Positions 11,601 to 21,794 of a stretch of 64,000 bases of DNA are shown here, piece after piece. Position 1 is the stretch's first letter. Each line of letters starts with the position of its first letter. The stretch is taken from NCBI GenBank assembly GCA_047495785.1, contig JBLDXI010000024.1, forward strand, positions 3,410,001 to 3,474,000, given 5' to 3'. Under the pieces are notes generated by a model. It did not search any database. It had not been told where the DNA came from and saw nothing but the letters and a program-made list of their open reading frames with translations. Source of the DNA: Lepidodermella squamata (Eukaryota; Gastrotricha). The translations under genes were made by a program, and so were the position numbers.

Positions 11601-14600
11601 GCCAACGGAGCAACGCCTGCCCCTACTGGATCGCCAACTACAACGCCCACACCAGACTGTGTTGACGTAAGAATTCTACGAAGAAAGAATTCTAAGAATA
11701 AAATTGATATCAACTGCTTACCCAAACACAGGATGGCTGTTGCAGATGTCCCCTTGTTAGATACTCCGATCCTTCGACTCAAACAGATAACTGCTACTTA
11801 TTTTCGAATTACACGTGAGTGACTATTGCAGTATTAGGTCAAAGGTATACTCAACTGGACACGGAAATAGGGCAACTTGGGCCGATGCAAGTTGGGCATG
11901 CACTCAACTGGGAGGCTACCTCGCCGTGCCCGATACCATGTCAAAAATGCAATTCCTTCTCAACCACCCGAAAATGGTCATGCCTTATTACTGGACTGCT
12001 TTGTCTTTGAGTAATGACCTAAAGCTAAACCTGAAAAGATTTGCAAAATGATTTCTTTAACATTCAGATTCCTACGGCATTTGGGCTTGGCCCAATTGGC
12101 CTGGTGGTGTTACACAAGCGTTGAGTCGTGAGTTTTCCTTAAGTTTCATAACAATTATTGATTATGAGCTAAAAGGTTTCGTCACGGGTGACACTGCTTT
12201 GAAAACGAGTTCGGACTGCTACGCCGGGCTACTATCCAGCAACGATAACTTAATCATACCATTTTGCAACAGCTCAAGAACTGTTCAATTGACGAACGCA
12301 ACAGTTGGAAACGTCACATCTTTTGATACTACAGCAAAATACCGATTCATCTGCGAGATCGCTCATACGCCTTCTAATTGTTTAGGTTCGAGTGTTTTTC
12401 CAAATTCGAAATGAATTTATTAGATTTCTCGCAGGATGCAAAGATCCGGATTATTCAGCCAATTTAACCGCACTCAGCGACGGTTTGCGTATTGCTCCTG
12501 ACAAATGTGTTTGGCTATTCACCCAGAATGCTGACCGGAGTACTAATCTAGACAAGTGCAAGGCGGCAGGCATGAAACCTCTGACTCTCCTACAACGCTA
12601 TGAAACTCAAGTTGTTAGCCGAGCAATGACTGAACTGCAGAGGGAAGGATTTTGGCTTGACATTGTCCTTCGAAATAAAAGTAATAACTTTCCAAATCCC
12701 CTGAGGCATGCGCAAATACATTCATCTTGCAGCCGATTACGAATGGGAGGGTGAGCCCTCAACTTGGGAAACCACTCCTTATAACAGAGTCGCCGGAATG
12801 CCATGGACTAATAATTGGTATCAACCCTGTTCGAAGCTGAACAATGACATGTTCATATACACTCGGAACTGCCAAGATGGATCTGTTCCCGTCTGCACCG
12901 TCCCATCTGCATCATCTTGTGCTGACCTTTGCCCAGAAGGTTTCACATCAGTAGGAGCAACTTGCTACAAGCTCATAACGTTAGTTTTAAAACACTTTAT
13001 CGAATATAATTCACTCTTTGAAAAAAATCAAATTTAAGGGCTGCTACTGCAAAGAACCCATTTGAGGCTCGAAATTACTGTTACCAAAATCACAACAATT
13101 ATAATTTGGTCTCCATTACTGATGCGAAAGTGTTCACCCAAGTCATCAACTTCATTCGATCTTCGAGTTCCGTTGCAACGGGCACAGCGATCTGGATCGG
13201 CCTTGATAACAGTTTGCGCGTGGGTCGCACACCAAGCTGGATGTTGCAAACCACTCAAATCGGAGATCCAGACTCAAGTATGCTATTGAACATGATCGTA
13301 GCCTTTATTTGATGCATGCTACATTTAGATTGGGATCTTGATAACAATCGGGTTTTCAGCTTGGCGAACAGTTCAGATTTTTGGGCTGACGGCTTCCCAC
13401 AAAACAGTCATATCTGGGCCTACCTTGTTTGGGACGATACCACCGTTCGGGTCAAGTCGACAGCTAGCACGACATCAATAAATGGTTTCTTTATTTGCGA
13501 ACGGCCTCAACCTTGCTTGGAATGCGATTTAGGCTGGGTTTGTATTGTCCAAATATGTAGTCATTTTCAAATCTCCATATGTTTGTGAACAGAGTTTTTT
13601 AAATGGAGGTTGCTACAAGAAAGTAGCCGTCAATGGAGGTGCACGATTTCGAAGTGCGCAGCATCAGTGTGAATACATGAATTCTTACCTGGCTTCGCTC
13701 AACTATCCACTCGAAGCCTCTTTTGCTAGGCTATTGACCGATCCACGAAGTCCAGTTGTCCTAGGGTTGCATCAGTTGATGCAATACAACTATCCGCAAA
13801 AGGAAGAGTACTGGGAATGGGCGGACGGAACGCGACTCAATAGCACTTTGTATAATAGCTGGGTCGGTTGGCAACCAGACAGTGCAGGCGTGAGTATTTT
13901 CCTTCATTAAATTATAAACCACCTATATGAGTTTCAACCAGGATGTCGAAATTGTTGGCGGATTTTTTTGGGATTATGGTATCGGCTGGAACGACGGAGA
14001 CATGAACTTGGGAGATGTGGGGCTGTGTGAAAAAGCTGCCACACCTCCAACAATAAAATGCACGAAAGGTAACACTGAAAAATGCCCAGTTTCAGATTAA
14101 ATTGCATCCTCTGTTAATTGTTCAGTTGGGTCAGCAGCTTCGACTTGTGGTGAAAGTGTCGCAACAAGTATTTTTGTGAGTACCAGTGGTTTTTCTGCAA
14201 GTTCAACATTCGAGAATGGAACTGTATCTTACCCTCCTTCAAATCTCGCCAGCGGAAAGAATGTTTGGTGTCCAAGCCTTACTCCAGCTATAACACCAGA
14301 AAACCCGGCTTGGATAAGGTTACGGTTCAACGACGGACCTATATTTGTTCGTTCGATCGGAGTAGAGGGCCCGTCTGTAGGTGTCGGGCGAGTATTGGCG
14401 TACATTGTCAGTTATAAACAACTGCTCACGTCAAGGGAAATGCATGTCCATGCCCACAAATCGACAGCTTTTTGGATGAAAAAGGCTCCGATCATTTTCG
14501 CCGGCCCCGGTGCAGAGGCAGTACGAAATGCCCAAGAAATTTGCCCGAAAATTCAAGCTGCAGAGTTGACAATATGGGTTCTTAACTACGCAGTCATGCC

Positions 14601-17600
14601 ATTCCTTAGGGCAGATATCAAAGGATGTCTAACGACTTCGGGCGGTTTGATTAGGGATTATTCTTTTGGAGGTGCCCTGAAACTTTCGATTTTATAGGCT
14701 CATCGCTATGCGACTGTTGGTATGAGCTTTACGACGGCAGCACATATTTCCCATATTCTAGTCACACGGTCAGTGCAGATTCTGGTGACGCTTCTCAAGC
14801 TCAAGGTCTGGCCCAAACCTCTGGCTCGCAGAACATGTCCGGCTGGACTCCGACAACCTTCGGGGATGGCCGTAACTGGTGGAAAATTGAGTTCAATATT
14901 CTCAAAATTGTGAGTGGCCTTGTCATGACTGGCAGCAACGATAACAGCAAGAATGATCAGTGGATCAAAACTTACTACGTCATGTGGTCTCACACAGGCT
15001 ACGAATACACATTCATCTACTATTCAGCCCTCGATGGCTCTCCGAGGCTGTTCATCGGACCCATGAATGCCTCCGCCCCAACTCAGCAGTCATTCTGCCC
15101 GCCGATGAAGCTGAAAGCTATGAAGATTATTCCAGTGGATTATAACAATAAGCCAACCATGGTAGTTGACATTTTCGGCTGCTCAGCCAAAGGAAAAAGA
15201 TGTAAGTAAAATCTGAATTTCGCGATTCGATTCATAGGTTCTACTGGAAAACTCTTCTCCCAGGCTTTGATTGCTGCGATATCATTGGCTTGTGTACCTG
15301 TAACTGTCCTGTTGGGTAAGATAGAATTAGGAAATGAATATAAGCAACTCAATTAAACAAAAAATGCCTAAAGATGGTCTGGTTCTTCGTGCTCGTCACT
15401 GGCTGCTGGAAAGACCTATTACATTGATGCTCAGCCGCCAGGTAAATCTTGATGAATTATTAAAACTCTTAATGTTAGGACCTTCTTTTAGTCTGCGAAA
15501 ACGACTTGCTCAACGAAGCATTCTCTAAATGGGGCGCTTCTGTGAGCTCTAGCACCAGCGGCGATTTCAGGGGATTTGTTGATGACGAGCTCGCCGCCTT
15601 CTTCACTACAGCTTCAATCTTGAAGGACGGTCGGCAGTACTTCCAGATAAATCTTGGCAAAGCTACTTCCATTTCAATGATAAGCTTGAAAGGCCGGTAC
15701 AAAGATTCTCTGTCCCGTTATGTCACTTCATATTCATTATGGTTTTTGGTCGAGAACACCAACGATCGACTTTTCTACCCATTGTTGAACTCTCAAACTT
15801 CGTCAACATCCGGCATTATGATAATACCCGGTGCAAGAGACCATTTAGCATACACACCGTACAAGTTCTGTCCGAGTATCAGAACGAAAATTCTACGGCT
15901 AACTCCTGTTACCTTTGTCGGAAAACCGGAGATGTATGTAAAGGTGTATGGCTGCCCTACTCATGCGCCCTGTTCGACATGTTGCACCAACGAAAATGGT
16001 TGCCAATGTTTATGCCCAGTTGGGTATTCTACGGTATTTGGGGTTGGCTATCAAGCTAATCCGTGGCCTCATTGTGGTAAACTATTGAAATTCCTAATTA
16101 AAGCGATTTTCGAAGTTTAAAATTTAGATCAATGGACAATGCCCCAAGTGGACTGTGAGGACCATGCCATGAGACAAGCCTCAAAGGCTGATGGAGTCTA
16201 CAACATATTCCCTCCGGGTTCAAAAACCGCAATATCGGTTTATTGCGACATGACGACTTACGGTGGTGGCTGGACTGTTATTCAGAGTCGGGTCGATTAC
16301 ACTCAAAGTTTCTACCAGAATTGGGCTGATTATCGAGACGGCTTCGGGCAACTCACCAGCAGTCATTGGTTGGGTAATCGATATATCAATGCGATTACGC
16401 AGAATATGAATCGCTACGACTTGATCATCGTCATCACATCAATCGATGACATCGAGGTGATGCATTATTACAAAGACGTTTATATCGAGCCTGAAACCGG
16501 TGGGTTTACCATCCGTATTTCTGGTTACGACTGCTCTTGGTCAACTGCCGGAGATTCTTTCTCGATGGCGGACGATCAGCGATTTTATACTTATGACAAT
16601 GACACCGGTAGTTCTGGAAGTTTTGGCTGTGCGAAAAACGCTTACGGTGGTTGGTGGTACAAACCAGCTGGTTCGGTAACAGGATGCCATAGGGCGAACT
16701 TGAATGGTAACGGCAACGGAAAATCTGAAGGTTCAATGATTACCTGGGCGACGTGGCGGGGATACTGGGAAAGTATGAAGACTACAAAAATGATGATCAG
16801 ACGATCTCCTTTACCTTTTGTTACGCAACGTGAGTTGGCATGTCCCATTTCAGAATTTATTCGCAAATTTACTATCACCTAACAGAGCTTCGCCCTCAAT
16901 TTCCTTACCCGAGCGACTGCTTAGACATTCGAGAAGCTAATCCAAGTGCTCCAAGTTCCACCTACACAATCTACACGGTCACTGGAGAGAGTGTGCAAGT
17001 TTACTGTGAAATGAACGCACTTGAGGGCGGTTGGACTGTAATTCAGCGCCGATACAACGACCCTACAGTAAAATTCGATCAAAACTTCACGACTTATGCC
17101 CGAGGCTTTGGCTCAACGATGGGCGCTCATTACTTGGGTAACAAGTGGATATGGGCGATTACGAACATCGAGCTGACGAGAATTCCATACGAACTTGCTG
17201 TTGTTCTCGAGGACTCAAATGGGGAAAAACGGACCTCTCATTACGATGCCTTCTGGCTGTACAGTAACACGAGCTATGAAATTATCGTCTACGGCTACAA
17301 TTCCGATGGGAGCACGATCGATGTAGGCGGTGATGCGCTGAGCGTACATAACTGGCAGCCTTTCCGAACCTTTGATCAAGCTGTTTCGGGCTGCTCTGGT
17401 GCATACACCACTGGATGGTGGTGGCATAGCGGTTATTGGGATAATGGGAAATGTTGCGAGAGCAATCTAAATGGAGTCTATGATGTAAATACTTGGGAGG
17501 GCGGTATCTACTGGGCGCCATGGAAAGGTCGTTATGAGAGTCTAAAATCTGCAACCATGATGGTCAGAAGACGTGGGCCGAAGCCGATAGACTGCGTGGA

Positions 17601-20600
17601 TATGCTGGGCCAAGGCATGACTGATGATGGGGTTTACTTCATTTATCCGTTCGGCATGAAACCCATTCAGGTCTATTGCGATATGGCTACTTACTACAAC
17701 TCGCCAAGAGCCGAGGGAGGTATGGGCTGGATTCTCCTCCAGCGGAGAACGAATTTCGACGTTCCCTTCAATCGAAGCTGGGCTGATTATAAGAATGGCT
17801 TCTCAGGCCCAGATGGGCTCAGGGGGGACTTTTGGCTTGGTTTGGAAACAGTTTACCAGCTGACTAAATCAACAACCTATTCGATGCTGATTTCAGTTAA
17901 AAGCCCAGCTGACAATCAAACTTACTACGCATACTACAGAGACTTTTACCTGTCAAATGAAGCCGATGGATATACGTTGATTTTGGAAAATTACGACACA
18001 GCGACTAATGCCTGGGAAGCTGCTGGAAATGGATTTTCCGGCATGTCTTATCAGCCTTTTGCAACTTATGATAAAGGTGTCATGTCTAGTTGCATCACGG
18101 CTAATAATCTGAGCGCTTGGTGGTTCAATAGTGACTGCAAATCAAGTCAAAGCAATCTCAACGGCTTCTACAAAGACACTCGAAATTTAGCCGGTGTCAT
18201 GTGGAAGACTTTGAACGGCGCGAAGGATGGGAAAACGTCTGTCGCTGCGGTGAAAATTGCAATTCGACGAAGAAATCGTCTTCAAGATTGCGCTGCAACA
18301 GGTAACAACGGAACTAGTACCTTATACTTGCCCGATGGGACCAGTTTCCAGGCCGTCTGCGATTTGACGACAAATTACTCTTCTCCCAATATTCAAAATC
18401 GGGGAACAGCTTGGACAATAATTCAGAAGCGAGATGATGGGAAAACTGATTTCTGGCGAGGCTGGAATGACTACAAACAAGGCTTTTCCGATCCTGATAA
18501 AGGTCTCAACGGCGATTACTGGCTTGGTCTTGATATAATAAGCAGGATGACTATGGCTGCTCCGTATTCCCTTCTCGTTCACTGCAAAAGTCCGATAGAT
18601 TCTCAGTGGAAATATGCATACTACGACGACTTCAAAGTTTTCCCCGAGAGTCAGAACTATCGGATTCAGTTGAAAGGATTCGACAATGCTACGATATCGC
18701 CAGCCGGGGATTCGATGGGAGCTTGGATGCATAATTACCAGGAGTTCAACACACCTGATAAAGGAGCATTTAAAGACTGCATGGTACAGAATGATAGAAA
18801 ACGATTTGGTGCATGGTGGTATCCACCTCTGGGTGATGGCGTAATTTGGCCTGATGGACAACCAGCGAGTTGTCGGATTCTGTCGAATTTGAACTCCCCA
18901 AACTGGGACAGTCGAGATATGGGTTACGGCTTGAACTGGATGACTCATACTGGCTTAGACAAGTCATGCTCAGCTACTAGACTAGCTATCAAACAAAAAG
19001 GAAACGATGTCTTATATCGACCCAGGGCTAGCACATCTCTTATGTGCAGCAGCAGAAAGATGACGTACAAGCATACGTGCAACCATGCTTACAGGGCAGT
19101 ATCTGGCGATCCTATCCGGCTAATGCTTCCAGATCGAAGTGGGGTATATACTTCGGAAGATTTGGTGTGCAAGCGTAAGTTTGCGATTCGTTACATCTAA
19201 CTGGCTTTCATTCTGTGGTTTATTTTTAAAGCATACGCCGAGCCACAGGACTGCACTTGGAAGCAATCAAAAGCCAATGGAACGAGCAAATTCATTTCGG
19301 ATACATATAGCGATTTAGTGGCAGCTGATAGCAATGGAAACCCTGTTACTTTCACGGGATATTGCGACATGGAAACATTCGGCGGAGGCTGGACCGTCAT
19401 ACAGCGTAGAATTGATGAAAGCACGACGTTCATGTTGGATTTTCCAAGCTATGAAACCTCATTCGGTGCACCTACGAAGAATTTTTGGCTCGGCAATAAG
19501 TTGATCGAAGGCCTAACAGCCTCCGCGAATTTTGAACTTCTGGTCGAGATTCGTGCCGATAACGAGTATGCTTTCGCTTACTACAAACTCTTCTACACAG
19601 AGAGCGATGCCTACGTATTGACCGTCGACAAATATCAAGACTGCTCTACAGCGGGAGATTCGTTAACATCGTTGAAGGGCAACTTTTTCACGTTCGATCT
19701 GTGCGGTGGTTGGTGGTTCAACACTCCATCTGTCTGCTTAGGCAAGAATAACAACGATCGTACATCGAACTTGAACGCTCCAATTGGGAAACAATCCCCT
19801 GATAACTCTGGAATGTTCTGGTACACCTATAAAAACAGTTTCAGTCCCAATCTCATCTGGTCGTCGATGAAAGTTCGCCGTTCTGGAACGCGAGGCCGCT
19901 ACGTTAAAGCAGCGAATTTTAAATGTGACCAAGGCACGTCCGCAGCAATGACAAAGGCCACTGCAGACCTGTGTCAATCAGCATGTACGAGTTACTCAGG
20001 TTTCACCTGCCGAACCGCTGTTTTCACGCCTAAGGGATCTAATGCTGGGGATTGTGTCGTTCGTAATGCGACTTGCGATCCTGGCAGTGGTAAAGTAGAA
20101 GCGGGTACCGATACGTATTTCCGTATGGACGACTGTGATTACTTTCCTGGGGCTTGCGGACCCCCTCCAACAATGGTGGGAGCCACTCAAGAGATTATAT
20201 CACCATCTTACAACTCAAAGATGATCGTCAACTACACTTGCGTAATGGGATTCTCAAACTCAAAATGGAACGGCGATAACACTAATTTGACTTGCGAACC
20301 ATCAAAAGGCATATGGGTCGGAGACTGGTTAGATTGTCGAACATTGTGTGGCATGTTTCCAGATATGTCTCAATTCAACGTTGATAGACTGCCGCAAATC
20401 GACATTGATGGCGGAACAATGACGCTCTACTATCAATGTAGCAACGATTACACTATGGTTTCAACCGGTTCACCCACCAGACTGTGTGCCCCACCCTATG
20501 GCGAGTGGACCGGAGATAAAATTGTTTGCAAATCAACGCGATGCCAGCTACCACCGGTCGTCGACAATTCTTGGAATAACTACACAATTCCCGACCCTAT

Positions 20601-21048
20601 CCCATACGAAAACCAAACCAAGTGGAAGACTACCTGGCTATACGGTTGCAATCGGGGTTATGTCTTCAAAGACCCTGATGGTTACGTCAAGAACAAAACG
20701 ATATATTGCGGCGATCAGCAGGAATGGGAACCGAAAACACCTGGAGCGTGTGTTCAGTTCAACTGTGACAATCCTCCGCAGTTTGACGTGAAAGTCTCCG
20801 GACCTGTGCCTATGACAGCTAACGCGCTCTACGAATTCGGCACCACCTTCACCTACGAATGTTTCAGCGATAAAACGTTAGATCCACTGGATTGGGATAG
20901 TCAGATAAATATTTCGTGCATCGGTGAGTCGTCAGTGTATTCTTGAATGTTTTACATTAAACTCTGCTTGAATCTACAGCCAATAAAACTTGGGGCGTGC
21001 TAAACTATACCGGATCGCCAAAAACATGGCTACCTTCGATTTGCATAG
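2190..21048 (+). CDS. Giant secreted lectin/fibrinogen mosaic protein, tandem copy A
   Basis: 47 exons were threaded by eye with GT-AG borders and fully compatible phases, most of them phase 1 on both sides, as expected for exon-shuffled extracellular modules. They encode about 4,349 residues. Order: signal peptide; 13 EGF-like repeats; a spacer; 10 C-type lectin-like domains (CTLDs); 3 F5/8C discoidin domains; 5 fibrinogen-related domains (FReDs); a PAN/Apple domain; 4-5 sushi modules. No internal stop or frameshift was seen. No transmembrane segment was found; the last exon (20980-21048) ends at a GTAAGA donor, so a terminal exon may be missing from this model. Each module class binds carbohydrate, acetylated ligands or protein, so a role in recognition or extracellular matrix adhesion is inferred. 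I do not recognise this exact architecture as a named gene. Exons are listed under the domain blocks below. Confidence 0.88.
2658..4289. other. First part of the long gene A intron, nothing recognised
   Basis: AT-rich non-coding sequence between the N-terminal cassette and the decayed cassette. Short open frames here lack any recognisable domain and are not flanked by convincing splice sites. Confidence 0.5.
4290..5800 (+). pseudogene. Decayed second N-terminal cassette inside gene A's intron
   Basis: 4290-4670 aligns with the upstream module of the gene B cassette (29760-30180): GCATACGCTTTGTTGGCATCTCCAAGGCC, GTCGTTAAGCAGCAAGCG, and TGTGTGAAGGGTAAATAAACT. 5590-5790 aligns with its EGF exons and following intron (GCAACGGAAACTGTAATTCT, then TATCGGGGTAACT and ATGTTGTGG). 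The signal-peptide exon is absent, replaced by about 0.9 kb of unrelated sequence (about 4675-5585). EGF1 is fused to the end of EGF2 by a deletion, with stops in frame. It is therefore a dead copy of the cassette that is intact at 30218-30620. Confidence 0.75.
5984..6007 (+). other. 24-nt micro-exon of gene A
   Basis: A phase 1-1 exon of 24 nt between CCCTACAG and GTATGC. It adds IPGTTPA-like Thr/Pro residues between EGF2 and EGF3. The same 24-nt exon occurs in gene B at 30835-30858, which supports it as real. It is the first exon shared by any upstream cassette and the gene body. Confidence 0.75.
6058..7811 (+). other. Gene A EGF-like repeat array (EGF3-EGF13)
   Basis: Exons 6058-6153, 6206-6301, 6369-6464, 6527-6622, 6679-6774, 6828-6923, 6976-7083, 7140-7337, 7395-7446, 7509-7555, 7608-7634, 7686-7716, 7768-7811. 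The first six are each exactly 96 nt and encode one 32-residue EGF unit (pattern C-x3-C-NGG-x-C-x5-C-x-C-x-G-(Y/W)-x-G-x2-C). The 198-nt exon carries two units. The last two units are split over two and three short exons. There is no calcium-binding EGF signature. Introns are about 50-70 bp. The short six-Cys units resemble tenascin/teneurin-type EGF repeats. Confidence 0.85.
7863..14068 (+). other. Gene A C-type lectin-like domain block (10 CTLDs)
   Basis: Exons 7863-7991 (spacer), 8056-8474, 8529-8910, 8964-9124, 9177-9258, 9314-9374, 9425-9461, 9513-10434, 10492-10552, 10609-10645, 10707-11666, 11732-11814, 11871-12010, 12068-12127, 12176-12385, 12435-12680, 12733-12979, 13039-13277, 13329-13537, 13593-13889, 13942-14068. 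Repeated features are a CPxG(W/Y)..C(Y/F) start, WIGL or FIGL, a W(x)W(D/S)DG segment and a closing (I/V)CE or VC. CTLD2 has an EPN tripeptide (GQEPNDQS) followed by WYDELC, the mannose-type calcium-site signature. CTLD10 has QPD followed by WND, the galactose-type signature. Most others lack these, so they probably do not bind sugar through calcium. A Thr/Pro linker (about 11600-11655) separates CTLD6 and CTLD7. Confidence 0.82.
14126..16076 (+). other. Gene A discoidin (F5/8 type C) block, three domains
   Basis: Exons 14126-14644, 14698-15201, 15264-15315, 15374-15441, 15492-16076. Each large exon encodes a galactose-binding-like fold: an FSASSTF or [15 protein letters not shown] start, a strand such as WIRLRF, WWKIEF or YFQINLG, a YVx[10 protein letters not shown] strand, and a closing (D/V)xxGC. 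Two small Cys-rich exons ([15 protein letters not shown] type) sit between domains 2 and 3, and a Cys-rich tail follows domain 3. F5/8C domains are known to bind phospholipid or glycans; the ligand here is unknown. Confidence 0.75.
16128..19890 (+). other. Gene A fibrinogen-related domain block (five FReDs)
   Basis: Exons 16128-16829 (FReD1), 16886-19174 (FReD2-4 plus a sushi-like unit) and the first part of 19232-20923 (FReD5). Diagnostic motifs recur: GGGWTVIQ(S/R)R near the start, a GFG..(Y/F)WLGN segment, and the C-terminal GGWWY...C..(A/S)NLNG. FReD3 and FReD4 carry inserts after the (C)D(M/L) motif and lack the full GGWW string. Invertebrate FReDs typically bind acetylated sugars or microbial surfaces. 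FReD2-4 are encoded in one 2.3-kb exon, unlike the short exons of the rest of the gene. Confidence 0.88.
19890..21048 (+). other. Gene A PAN/Apple domain and sushi modules (C-terminal part)
   Basis: Rest of exon 19232-20923 plus exon 20980-21048. A PAN/Apple-like unit (FKC, LCQSAC, FTCR, DCVV, YFRMDDC) is followed by sushi/CCP modules starting CGPPP, LCGMF, RCQLPP and NCDNPP, each with the Y.C..G and W....C pattern. The last sushi is completed by the 69-nt exon ending in SICI. That exon ends with G before GTAAGA, in phase 1, and no following exon is apparent. Confidence 0.75.
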
Positions 21049-21153
21049 GTAAGATTAGGATATGGGTGAGTTTACGGCCGTATAATAACGTCATGAGTAA
21101 GATCACCACTGGGGCGGTAGCTTCTCACCTTGAGTTGCGCTTCTTTATGTTTT

Positions 21154-21225
21154 GGGGAGCTGAGCGGTTGACCTCCTCGTGGTGCTTCCTGGAGTCACCT
21201 TGCGGGGTGATACTAACGAACCGCT
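21154..21225 (+). ncRNA. HDV-like self-cleaving ribozyme (copy A)
   Basis: The 72 nt fit the nested double pseudoknot of the HDV ribozyme family. P1: GGGGAGC (21154-21160) with GCTTCCT (21184-21190), including the family's G-U pair at the cleavage site. P2: AGCGGTT (21163-21169) with AACCGCT (21219-21225). P3: ACC (21171-21173) with GGT (21181-21183), closed by the 7-nt loop TCCTCGT. P1.1: CC of that loop with GG at 21191-21192. P4: TCACC (21195-21199) with GGTGA (21206-21210). The J4/2 strand contains CTAA, placing the catalytic C at 21213. Predicted cleavage is between 21153 and 21154. It lies 105 nt past the last recognised exon of gene A. The fold is seen in the sequence; activity is inferred. 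Confidence 0.9.
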
Positions 21226-21239
21226 ACTGTTGTATGGAT

Positions 21240-21794
21240 GTTGTAGGTTTCTATAGTAATACACTTGAACTCAAAGTATTGTTCAACATGCTAGAGAAAT
21301 AGCAGGAATGCTGAGAATATTTTGACGCAACGAAGAGTTTGCTAGTTGAGGCTTTCGCCTGCTTTTATGAATAAATCATTTATTTTTCACTGCGGTGCCG
21401 CTTTGTCGGCGTCTCCAAGGCTAGCAGGCAACATTAATGGTCGTAATATAAGCAGCAAACAGCGAAGGCTTTGTTCGCGCAAAAAATTCCGAACGTTGCA
21501 AATACCGATGATGGTTTGACAAAGCTTATTTATTAGCTCGATAATGCGTCAGAACCTTCTGACGTTATTCTCGTCCTTTGGCTCACGTGCGCCTAAATGT
21601 GACCGGAAAATAAATATACAGGTGCGAAACCCGTGATCTACAGATCGAGGTGCGAACGCACCTCTTCCGCTTCGCTTCGTCATAGAATTTGTCACTTCAA
21701 GCCATAAAAGTGAAGGCGCATCTCCTCTAGCTCGGTATTTTAGGTTAAATCACCAGGAAGGGATACAAGAGTTTCTCATCTTGAATTGCGCTCG
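21240..21794 (+). promoter_or_regulatory. Spacer and upstream module of extra cassette 1
   Basis: From about 21370 the sequence aligns with 1770-2189: AATAAATCATTTATT, GCCGCTTTGTCGGCGTCTCCAAGGC, AAAATTCCGAACGTTGC, and AGCTCGATAATGCGTCAGAACC. It precedes the extra signal-peptide exon at 21795 by the same distance as in gene A. The AATAAA at 21371 could also serve as a polyadenylation signal for gene A. Promoter function is inferred from position. Confidence 0.45.

Noticed and set aside
18322-18948. 208-codon minus-strand ORF.
   Set aside because: Antisense to the FReD exon. The equivalent frame in gene B is broken into shorter pieces and no motif is seen.
21090-21240. A spliced-leader RNA or U1-like snRNA on the minus strand (CTCAAG|GTGAGAA looks like a donor).
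   Set aside because: No Sm-type site and no family match. The substitutions between the two copies preserve pairs only on the plus strand, where an HDV-type fold explains the entire segment.
20997-21302. Read-through extension of gene A past exon 47 as real coding sequence.
   Set aside because: The same frame is stopped in gene B and the sequence is not conserved at the protein level; kept only as a possibility under the missing-terminal-exon finding.
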